The position numbers and the translations under genes were made by a program. Positions 5,801 to 11,338 of a DNA stretch of 11,338 nt are shown piece after piece. Positions within the stretch are counted from its first letter, which is position 1, and every line of letters begins with the position of its first letter. A model generated the notes under the pieces. The model was not told the DNA's origin, searched no databases, and was given only the letters and a program-made list of their open reading frames with translations. Source of the DNA: Immundisolibacter sp. (GTDB taxonomy: Bacteria > Pseudomonadota > Gammaproteobacteria > Immundisolibacterales > Immundisolibacteraceae); contig NZ_JBFIII010000092.1 of the NCBI RefSeq assembly GCF_041601295.1, positions 1 through 11,338 of the forward strand, read 5' to 3'.

Positions 5801-6911
5801 GCAGCACCTTGCGGATCTCGGCGTCGTTTTTTTCGAGGTGCTCGCGAATGCGCTGCCGCTGTCCCGGGTCCAGCGGTACTCCGGCGGCCAGATGAGCGAG
5901 AAGCTCGACATCGTAGTAGCGGACGGCGGCTGAGAGCATGAACACCTCGTCGGTCAGGTCCGCGGTGGTGCTCGGTGAACACAGGTCGGCGATGTTGTCG
6001 CTGCCCAGGCGTACCTGCACCCCGGCCGCCAGCAGCTCCAACACGCGCGGGATGCTGTTGTAGGTAGGTGTACCCAATGGGCGCAACTGGCGCATCCCGA
6101 CGGCTGCGGACGGACAACAAATGACGCCGATATGCTCGCGCAGCAGGCCTTCCACCAGGCGCTCGAAACGCGCCTCTTCGTAGGTCGAGGGCGAGATCAT
6201 GTGCACGGCCCATACCATTGGCTCGCCGTCGGTGCGCGGCGCGCCATAGCGTCGTACCGCCTCGATCAGTCGCTCGGTGCCGGTCTCGGTCGGCTCATTG
6301 CGCTGGTCGGTGTGCACGTGCACCGGCCGTTGCAGCGCCTGTGCCAGCTCGAGTACCCGTCGGCAATGCTCCATGAATCCGATGTGACCCGGGTAGTCGT
6401 CGGTGTCGTCGGCTTCCGGCAGGCAACCCAGAAAATCAGCCCGCTGGGCGCCTTCGCAATAGATTTCCCAGCGCTGCGGCTCGTCGTCTCGAAAGCCCAG
6501 TGGCGAGTAGGCGGCAGTCCGCACGTCGATCTCGTGCGCACGCTTGCGCTTGATCCCGGCCAAGCAGTCCAGCGCGTGAAGTTGCACGGCATCGGCGGTA
6601 ACGTCGACCATCGTATCGGCGCGTCGCGTGCCGGTGGCTACCATCAGGTCCAGGCACTCGTTCACGCGCCGACGCAGGTCATCGCCCTGGTACGCAGGCC
6701 CGGCATGGATGCTGCTGATCAGGCTGTGCTTGGTCTGCAGCGACACGTACGAGCTCGTCAGCACCCGGTGCGGCACGGTGGCGAAATAGCGTTCGTCCAG
6801 CGTGCCGTAACGATCGAGGTGCAGGTGCGCGTTGAACGCGCCGCCGAGCCGGGCTATGGCGCGTTGCAGAGCCTCGTAGAACGGTCCCCTGGTCAAGATA
6901 TTGCCCACCAT
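5784..6911 (-). CDS. Amidohydrolase-superfamily enzyme, cytosine-deaminase-like
   Basis: 375 residues, a metal-dependent hydrolase with the amidohydrolase TIM barrel. Probable metal and catalytic residues are H29 and H31 in NAHLHLDR, H198 and/or H200 in VHVHTDQ, H237 in WAVHMIS, and D305 in VRLGSDNI. The HLHLD opening and the late G-S-D-N-I resemble cytosine deaminase (CodA) and related aminohydrolases, which remove ammonia from or open cyclic amidine or amide rings using one metal ion. The middle part (residues 120-180) is not typical of CodA, so the real substrate is probably different. The ATG at 6911 overlaps the end of the preceding megaprotein gene by 19 bases with no good Shine-Dalgarno, which fits translational coupling. 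It is the second gene of the operon, next to the P450. Within the pathway it could hydrolyse or deaminate an intermediate, or release product; this is inference. Confidence 0.85.
   Translation of the reverse strand: MVGNILTRGPFYEALQRAIARLGGAFNAHLHLDRYGTLDERYFATVPHRVLTSSYVSLQTKHSLISSIHAGPAYQGDDLRRRVNECLDLMVATGTRRADTMVDVTADAVQLHALDCLAGIKRKRAHEIDVRTAAYSPLGFRDDEPQRWEIYCEGAQRADFLGCLPEADDTDDYPGHIGFMEHCRRVLELAQALQRPVHVHTDQRNEPTETGTERLIEAVRRYGAPRTDGEPMVWAVHMISPSTYEEARFERLVEGLLREHIGVICCPSAAVGMRQLRPLGTPTYNSIPRVLELLAAGVQVRLGSDNIADLCSPSTTADLTDEVFMLSAAVRYYDVELLAHLAAGVPLDPGQRQRIREHLEKNDAEIRKVLRGRSG
5807..5810 (-). promoter_or_regulatory. Shine-Dalgarno supporting the GTG start of the P450
   Basis: On the minus strand AAGG stands 6 bases before the GTG at 5800, inside the last codons of the amidohydrolase gene. 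It is the main evidence for the shorter P450 start, and it places the start where ribosomes terminating at 5784 could couple translation. Confidence 0.45.
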
Positions 6912-9838
6912 CGTCGAGCGGCCGCTTTCAGGCCGCTGCCTATCGCGACATGTACTAATACCTGAAAAGGCGTCGAGCCGCGATCGCCAAACCAGGCCAC
7001 GCCGTCGTCGAGCAGATCCAGCTGCAGCACATAACGCCGTGTTCGCAGCGGTATCCGCAGGCGAAGTTCAAGATCGACGCTGTCACCGGGACCCAGCGCC
7101 ACGGGCAACGCGCAACAGCCATCGAGCCGACGTTGTCCACGCGGCTCGGCCGTGCCTGGCGCGCGCGTGCGACGCAGACTGGCGCCCAGGATCAGCCCAC
7201 TGCGTTCGGTGGGTAGCCAGATCTCGTTGCCGGTGTTGCGCACAGTGACACGCAGCGTCACCCGGCTGCCAGGTAGCCAGCCCGGTGGCCGGTCAGCCGG
7301 CAGATGGCACTGGATATGGGCTCGGCATGCCGCATCCGGCAGTACCGGCGCAAGCGCCGCTGGCGCCGGCAGCCACGCCAGCTGGCCGGCCTCGTAGCGA
7401 CGCAGAGCCCGGCCCAATCTGGGCCCGAAGTGTCTGGCACGACGCCCCAGGGCCTCGGCGTGACGCAGCTTGAGCCGCACCCGGCAGACACGGTTGCCGA
7501 AATAGCGGATGTAGCCGCGTGTCGTATCCAGACGCCGGCCCTTTGGCCCTAGAGACAAACGCCGTGTGTGCAGGAGCAACACAGCACTGGCGTAGGTCCG
7601 GTGGACTTTGGTGTCGAGCAGACACAGCAGGCCCACCTCACGCCCCAGCGCCTTGAGTGCGTCAGCAATCTCCAACGCCACCCGCCCACCGGCGCAAAAA
7701 CCGCCTATCAGCAAAGGTCCGGTGGGCTGTAGCGCGGCGATCTCGCGCGCCAGGTGTTGACCGAGCCGGCGCCGGTTGGCGACCGAATCGCCAGTCAGAC
7801 CGTACAGCGAACGCATTCCATAAACCGGTCGCTGCGGATCAAGATGGCTCAGCGTCGCCTCCAGTTCGGCATGGCTGTTGACCGCCCAGAACAGCGGCAG
7901 GAGTGGTTGCTCCAGACGATGACCGACCAGCAGGGCATGTGGATGGGTGCGCACCCCCCGCCAGCCGTGCATCTGGCGTTGCAGCTCCGAGTCAATGGTC
8001 GGCGGCAGCCCGTTATCGGACACGTAGTTGCTCAGAAAGGTCGACAATTCAGCGCTTTGTGGAAGCGCTTGCAGATACCCGAGGAACGACCGTAGTGTTG
8101 GATGATCGTACAGTGCTCCGGCCGGCAGTCTCGTTCCGGTCAGGGCTTGTAGGTCGGCCATGAAACTGACCGCGGTCAGTGAATCGCCGCCGAGGTCAAA
8201 GAAATCGTCGTCCATGCCGACCCGTTCGGTCCTTAGCGTGCGTTGCCATATGTCGGCCAAACGCTGCGCATTGGGTGTTTCCGGGGCCTGCCAGGCAGGT
8301 TCCGGCGACGCCGCGCCAAAGCGAGCGCTAAGCTCACTGCGTTGGAGCTTGCCGGTTCGGCCAAGCGGTAGGGCGTCCAGAAAATGAATGTGGCGCGGCA
8401 GTTTGTGCGCGGCCAGGCGCTCGCCCAGGAATTCGCGGATCGCGGCTTCGTCCAGATCGCCGCCTGACACAGTGACCACCGCCAGCGCGACCTCCTCGCC
8501 GAGCGTCGGGTGGGGTGTGCCAAAAGCCGCCGCGTCCACAATCTGCGGGTGGTCAAGCAGGCACTGGTCGATTTCCAGCGGTGCGATCTTCTCGCCGCCA
8601 CGGTTAATGATGTCCTTGATCCGGCCGTCGAGGAACAGATAGCCCTGGGCGTCCAGGTGGCCGAGGTCACCAGTGCTCAGCCACGCGCCTTGGAAATGGT
8701 CTTCCCGCGGTATGTCCGAAGTCTCGTAGTCGCCAATCACTGTCTCGCCGCGCACGCAGATCTCGCCGGACTCGCCAGGCTGGGCCCAGCTTCCGTTCGG
8801 GCACCGTATCCGCACCTGGGGGCCCGCACAGATACCCACCGATCCGGGCTTGGCCACGCCGGGTGGCAGCGGATTGCTGGTGATCACGCCGGCGGTTTCG
8901 GTCATGCCGTAGATCGCCACCACCGGGCAATCGAACACGTTCTCGATTTCCCGTTGCAGGCGCTCGGGCAGCGCTGATGAGACGCTGCGGATGAAGCGCA
9001 GCTGGCCGCTGGCCAGCCGCTGCGGGTCGAGTTGCGCCAGCGAAAGTATTTCGCGCAGCATGGTGGGCACGCCCTGATACCAGGTCGGCGCAAGCCCACG
9101 TAACGCCGTAAAAAACTCCTGCGACGCGGTCCTCTCGGTCACGATCACGCTGCCGCCCACTGACAGGGGCGCCAACAACAGGTCCACCAGCCCGCCGACA
9201 TGGAACAGCGGCATCATGTTCAGGCACCGGTCCTGCGGCACCAGCGCCAGGGAGTGCACAAGGTTGGAGGCCGAAGACAACAGCTGGCGGTGGCTTAGCG
9301 GCACCAGCTTGGGCACGGCCGTGGACCCGGAGGTCTGCAATAGCAGGGCGGTGTCGTCCTCGCCCGGTTCCAGCGTCGTGGGCTGAGCGGCGCGCCGTGG
9401 CAGCGCCCTGAAACTGAAGCCGCCTTCGGGCTGGGATTCCACGCTCACGCAGTTCAGGCCCAGCGCTTGCCCGCATTCCCAGGCCATTGAGTCGGGTGCC
9501 GCCACGAGCCAGCCGCAGCGGGTGCGGGCAAGCGTCGCGCGCAGTTCGGCCGCTGTTGAGTCGGGATTCAACGGTACGCAGCAGCATGCCGACGCGAGAA
9601 TCAGCGACAACGCTGCGGCGTCGGCGGACTTGGGCAACGCGACCGCGACCCGGTCTGCGGGTGAAAGCCCAGCGGCGCGCAGCTCGGCGACGCGCGTAAG
9701 CCGCAGCGCTGCCAGCCGGCTGTGACTCAGCGTGCGGCCGTTGCTTGACAGCAGCGCCGATGCGTCTGCGAAATGCCGCGCGGTGTGGTCGATGAGATCG
9801 CGAATCGTGAAACGCGCGACTGGATCAGGTTGATTCAC
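6893..9838 (-). CDS. Adenylation - carrier - thioesterase-like - Ig-like megaprotein (NRPS-like)
   Basis: 981 residues from a GTG at 9838. Residues 1-505 form an ANL adenylating domain: TSGSTAVPK (169-177, P-loop), YGMTETAG (310-317), STGD (388-391), hinge FLDGRIKDIINRGGEKI (402-418), catalytic Lys497 in GRTGK. PLFHVGGL and NRGGEKIAP make it look like acyl-CoA ligases of the oxalyl-CoA synthetase/AAE3 type rather than an NRPS amino-acid domain, so the substrate is probably a non-amino carboxylic acid. Residues 525-590 are a carrier protein with LGGDS (phosphopantetheine Ser553). Residues 630-745 resemble the N-terminal half of a thioesterase; the nucleophile elbow is GGFCAGG with Cys715 in place of Ser, and D742 is a possible acid, but I find no clear catalytic His. 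An Arg-rich linker follows (750-820). Residues 855-964 form an Ig-like sandwich (VTVRNTGNEIW; YVLQLDLLDDGVAWFGDRGS), as seen on some bacterial glycosyl- and methyltransferases. There is no condensation or ketosynthase domain. It is first gene of the operon. Confidence 0.9.
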   Translation of the reverse strand: MNQPDPVARFTIRDLIDHTARHFADASALLSSNGRTLSHSRLAALRLTRVAELRAAGLSPADRVAVALPKSADAAALSLILASACCCVPLNPDSTAAELRATLARTRCGWLVAAPDSMAWECGQALGLNCVSVESQPEGGFSFRALPRRAAQPTTLEPGEDDTALLLQTSGSTAVPKLVPLSHRQLLSSASNLVHSLALVPQDRCLNMMPLFHVGGLVDLLLAPLSVGGSVIVTERTASQEFFTALRGLAPTWYQGVPTMLREILSLAQLDPQRLASGQLRFIRSVSSALPERLQREIENVFDCPVVAIYGMTETAGVITSNPLPPGVAKPGSVGICAGPQVRIRCPNGSWAQPGESGEICVRGETVIGDYETSDIPREDHFQGAWLSTGDLGHLDAQGYLFLDGRIKDIINRGGEKIAPLEIDQCLLDHPQIVDAAAFGTPHPTLGEEVALAVVTVSGGDLDEAAIREFLGERLAAHKLPRHIHFLDALPLGRTGKLQRSELSARFGAASPEPAWQAPETPNAQRLADIWQRTLRTERVGMDDDFFDLGGDSLTAVSFMADLQALTGTRLPAGALYDHPTLRSFLGYLQALPQSAELSTFLSNYVSDNGLPPTIDSELQRQMHGWRGVRTHPHALLVGHRLEQPLLPLFWAVNSHAELEATLSHLDPQRPVYGMRSLYGLTGDSVANRRRLGQHLAREIAALQPTGPLLIGGFCAGGRVALEIADALKALGREVGLLCLLDTKVHRTYASAVLLLHTRRLSLGPKGRRLDTTRGYIRYFGNRVCRVRLKLRHAEALGRRARHFGPRLGRALRRYEAGQLAWLPAPAALAPVLPDAACRAHIQCHLPADRPPGWLPGSRVTLRVTVRNTGNEIWLPTERSGLILGASLRRTRAPGTAEPRGQRRLDGCCALPVALGPGDSVDLELRLRIPLRTRRYVLQLDLLDDGVAWFGDRGSTPFQVLVHVAIGSGLKAAARRWWAIS

Positions 9839-9858
9839 GCCTGAATGCCGTTTCCTGT

Positions 9859-9864
9859 CCTATA
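9859..9864 (-). promoter_or_regulatory. Candidate -10 box of the biosynthetic operon
   Basis: On the minus strand TATAGG, a 4-of-6 match to TATAAT, lies about 20 bases before the GTG at 9838 in the only AT-leaning part of the leader. The best -35 candidate, TTCGGC with 19-base spacing, is poor. The short distance leaves a leader of roughly 10-15 bases. A possible ribosome site, AGGAAA, is 14 bases from the GTG. This is a weak call. Confidence 0.22.
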
Positions 9865-9897
9865 ACGAGTTGAATTCGACCAGGCCGAATCCGGGTC

Positions 9898-9914
9898 AAA
9901 AGCCCGGTCGGGCT
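9898..9914 (-). terminator. Short hairpin with T run, terminator of the small exported-protein gene
   Basis: On the minus strand AGCCCG and CGGGCT form a tight stem (9914-9901) followed immediately by TTTT (9901-9898). It lies about 125 bases after the stop of the small exported-protein gene and before the biosynthetic operon, so it would insulate the operon from upstream transcription. The loop is small, with probably four bases once the inner G-C pair opens. Confidence 0.5.
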
Positions 9915-9997
9915 CTGGCGGGTGTGAGCCGCCACACAATGCGCCGCGGGCCCTTCGGTAATTCAGGCGGTGTTGCGGGTTCGTCGCCACTGTAGAT

Positions 9998-10012
9998 GCC
10001 CCCGATGGGGGC
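9998..10012. repeat. Perfect GC hairpin GCCCCC-GAT-GGGGGC
   Basis: A perfect 6-bp inverted repeat with a three-base loop, 27 bases after the stop of the small exported-protein gene. It lacks a T run on either strand, so it is not a canonical terminator. It may protect the transcript 3' end or act with the hairpin at 9898-9914. Confidence 0.4.
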
Positions 10013-10038
10013 GCGGGTCCAGGTTATCGATCTACTCC

Positions 10039-10389
10039 CTACTCCGCAGAGCGCTCGAAATTGCCATCCCCGAGTGGCTCGATGCAGCCAAGGCAACGGG
10101 TCAGCAGGCCCTGCGCCGGGCCGATCATCAGCTCGTTGGCGGATTTTTCGATATTGCCGCCAATCGCGCTGAAGGGCAGCGAAACCAGAAAAATGGCCGT
10201 GCCGGCCACCGTGGCAACTGCGTACAAGGGCCGCGCCACGAGCGTGTCGGCAACCATCTCAGCCGCGGTTGGGTCCCGGCCGCTGGTTGGCGCGAGTATG
10301 TCGTAGTCGTCCGAAGCGGCAAAACTGGCGAACGGTTGGCTCAGCGCGATCACCAGTGTGGCGGCAAGAACGGATTTGAATGCAGGCAT
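10039..10389 (-). CDS. Small exported/membrane protein with signal peptide, conserved hypothetical
   Basis: 116 residues from the ATG at 10389, chosen because GGAG lies 6 bases upstream and because it begins the signal peptide; an upstream in-frame ATG at 10425 adds 12 non-hydrophobic residues. Residues 1-24 form a Sec signal (positive MPAFK, hydrophobic core, likely cleavage after Ser-Phe-Ala24). A second hydrophobic segment at about 52-78 (RPLYAVATVAGTAIFLVSLP, then FSAIGGN) may be a membrane helix or an inserted hairpin. C-terminally there is a Cys pair in TRCLGC. The arrangement (acidic start, RPL...ATV.GT..F.V.LPFSA.GGN) matches a small protein family I recall from gammaproteobacteria, sometimes labelled loosely as multidrug transporter, with no demonstrated function. 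It is not obviously part of either neighbouring pathway. Confidence 0.75.
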   Translation of the reverse strand: MPAFKSVLAATLVIALSQPFASFAASDDYDILAPTSGRDPTAAEMVADTLVARPLYAVATVAGTAIFLVSLPFSAIGGNIEKSANELMIGPAQGLLTRCLGCIEPLGDGNFERSAE

Positions 10390-10461
10390 GACATGCTCCA
10401 CAGGGTGTGGTCCGGAAGGCATCAAGAACCAGCGAAGGGTACGGCGCCGCGCCGCAAGCGG

Positions 10462-11338
10462 TCAATGTGGCCGTGCGACCAAGGGCGTGGCGCGGCCCAG
10501 TGCGAACGCGCACAGTATCAGGCCTACCAGGGCAAGGCCCAGCAGTAACGCGGGGTACGTCCAGCCATCCGCGCTTTCGAGTAGCCATCCCACCAGCGGC
10601 GGGCCCATCAGGATGCCCAGTCCCTGGCCCGACAGCGCGAGTCCGAGAATGGGCCCGGTGGCGGCCGGGGTCGGCGCCAGCAGCGGCGCCAGGGTAAAGA
10701 TGCCGGTCGGGATGATGCCAAGGAAGAAACCGTACAAAGCCAGTAGCAGATACGTCACGGGCGGCGTGAGTGGCAGCAGCAGCAGGGACGGCATTACCAG
10801 CAGTAGCGGCAGCGCCGGTAGGGCCAGCAACATCCAGGGCCGGACGCCGCGATGCACGAGAAGCCCGCCCAGCAGATTGCCCGGGATAATGGCGGCCGGC
10901 ACCAGTGCGCTGGCCAGGGTTGCCGCGCGTGTGCTCAGGCCCATGGTTTGTGCCAGATGGGTTGGCAGGAACGTGAACACGCTGAAAAACTGGGAGCTGA
11001 AGCAGAAGAACGCCAGCGCCAGCAACCAGGGTCCGCCACGGCGCAAGACCTTAAGGTCCAGTCGTCCGCCGGAAGGTGTCCCGACATGGTGTGGCAGGCC
11101 GGGCAGCAGGCTGAGGACCACGAGTGCCGCCGCGGCGCTCACCGCCCACAGGCCGCGCCAGCCGAAGGTGCCCAGCAGCAGTGGCGCGATGGCGAGCATC
11201 AACACGCTGCCCACCGGCATCCACAGTGCCCAGATGCCCATCGCAAGGCCGATGTCTTCGCGCCGTGACAGGCTGACGATAAGCGTAGGCGCGGCGACCG
11301 TGATCAACACCACGCCGAAGCCTTCCAGGCCGCGGCCG
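10462..11338 (-). CDS. MFS transporter, partial (N-terminus beyond right edge)
   Basis: The C-terminal 291 or so residues of a major facilitator superfamily transporter, with around nine hydrophobic helices visible. The reading frame is open to the window edge, where it encodes GRGLEGFGVVLITVAAPTLI. GR-x-LEG-x-G followed by a helix is the usual beginning of helix 4 in MFS proteins, so the gene starts outside the window and the internal GTG at 11313 is not a real start. A central polar loop (around HHVGTPSGGRLDLKVLRRGG) separates the two six-helix halves. The look is of the CynX/NimT type of anion or small-molecule carriers, but substrate and direction cannot be read from sequence. The stop lies 72 bases before the small exported-protein gene. 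It reads in the same direction as the biosynthetic operon. Confidence 0.8.
   Translation of the reverse strand, partial: GRGLEGFGVVLITVAAPTLIVSLSRREDIGLAMGIWALWMPVGSVLMLAIAPLLLGTFGWRGLWAVSAAAALVVLSLLPGLPHHVGTPSGGRLDLKVLRRGGPWLLALAFFCFSSQFFSVFTFLPTHLAQTMGLSTRAATLASALVPAAIIPGNLLGGLLVHRGVRPWMLLALPALPLLLVMPSLLLLPLTPPVTYLLLALYGFFLGIIPTGIFTLAPLLAPTPAATGPILGLALSGQGLGILMGPPLVGWLLESADGWTYPALLLGLALVGLILCAFALGRATPLVARPH

Larger units (their letters stand above)
3522..9838 (-). other. Four-gene biosynthetic operon
   Basis: The megaprotein, amidohydrolase, P450 and sulfotransferase genes are read in the same direction with junctions of -19, -17 and about +47 bases (or an overlap, if the sulfotransferase starts further upstream). 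The spacing implies one transcript with coupled translation. A hairpin with a T run lies upstream of the first gene and belongs to the neighbouring unit. The combination of acid activation on a carrier, oxidation, hydrolysis and sulfation looks like a small-molecule pathway. No regulator, phosphopantetheinyl transferase or PAPS synthesis gene is included, so these must come from elsewhere in the genome. Confidence 0.7.

Noticed and set aside
5801..5911. N-terminal extension of the P450 to the ATG at 5911
   Set aside because: These 37 codons overlie the amidohydrolase C-terminus and lack P450 character, while a GTG at 5800 has a ribosome site.
5305..6213. 302-codon minus-strand ORF spanning amidohydrolase and P450
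   Set aside because: It is a shadow frame of both genes with Arg-rich, low-complexity composition.
6132..6965. 277-codon plus-strand ORF
   Set aside because: It is antisense to the amidohydrolase, which has the metal-binding motifs; this frame has none.
8667..9587. 306-codon minus-strand ORF within the megaprotein
   Set aside because: It is an alternative frame of the adenylation domain, whose core motifs are all in the longer frame.
10460..10465. TTGACC on the minus strand as -35 of the small exported-protein gene
   Set aside because: It overlaps the MFS stop codon and the paired -10 (TACCCT) is poor.

Overview
The window is high-GC bacterial DNA (about two thirds G+C by eye) with densely packed genes, GTG/TTG starts and Shine-Dalgarno sites. 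The gene families fit a high-GC proteobacterium. A small periplasmic protein of a type I associate with gammaproteobacteria, together with a SoeBC/DmsBC-type pair, leans towards Gammaproteobacteria. That placement is inference; there is no rRNA or other marker here.

Layout, left to right. (1) A partial acyl-CoA-dehydrogenase-fold flavoprotein runs leftward off the edge (1-329). (2) Divergent from it is a two-gene unit, 449-2192, encoding a four-cluster ferredoxin subunit and an NrfD/DmsC-type membrane anchor. It ends at a strong hairpin terminator (2208-2254), and the molybdopterin catalytic subunit that normally accompanies such a pair is absent. (3) A convergent gene (2265-3233) encodes a DHDPS/N-acetylneuraminate-lyase-family TIM barrel with the Schiff-base Lys and Tyr but an altered substrate motif. 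(4) A compact leftward operon spans 3522-9838. (5) Upstream of it on the same strand, and separated by a short hairpin with a T run, are a small exported protein (10039-10389) and a partial MFS transporter (10462 to the right edge).

The operon at 3522-9838 is the most interesting part. In transcription order it encodes: a 981-residue megaprotein (acyl-CoA-ligase-like adenylation domain, carrier protein, thioesterase-like domain with Cys in the nucleophile elbow, C-terminal Ig-like beta-sandwich); a cytosine-deaminase-like amidohydrolase; a cytochrome P450 lacking the usual I-helix acid/Thr pair; and a PAPS-dependent sulfotransferase with an apparent N-terminal S4-like domain. Junctions overlap or are very short, so translation is probably coupled. 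The set reads as a minimal biosynthetic cluster: a carboxylic acid is adenylated, loaded on the carrier, oxidised, hydrolysed or deaminated, and sulfated. There is no condensation or ketosynthase domain, so it is neither a conventional NRPS nor a PKS. Product and step order are inference. The DHDPS-like gene downstream and the MFS gene upstream could supply a precursor and export, but each appears to be a separate transcription unit.

The longest stretches without a gene are 288 bases (3234-3521) and 197 bases (9839-10038, excluding stop/start edges). They hold only candidate promoter elements and hairpins. I saw no tRNA, rRNA, CRISPR array, transposase or phage gene.
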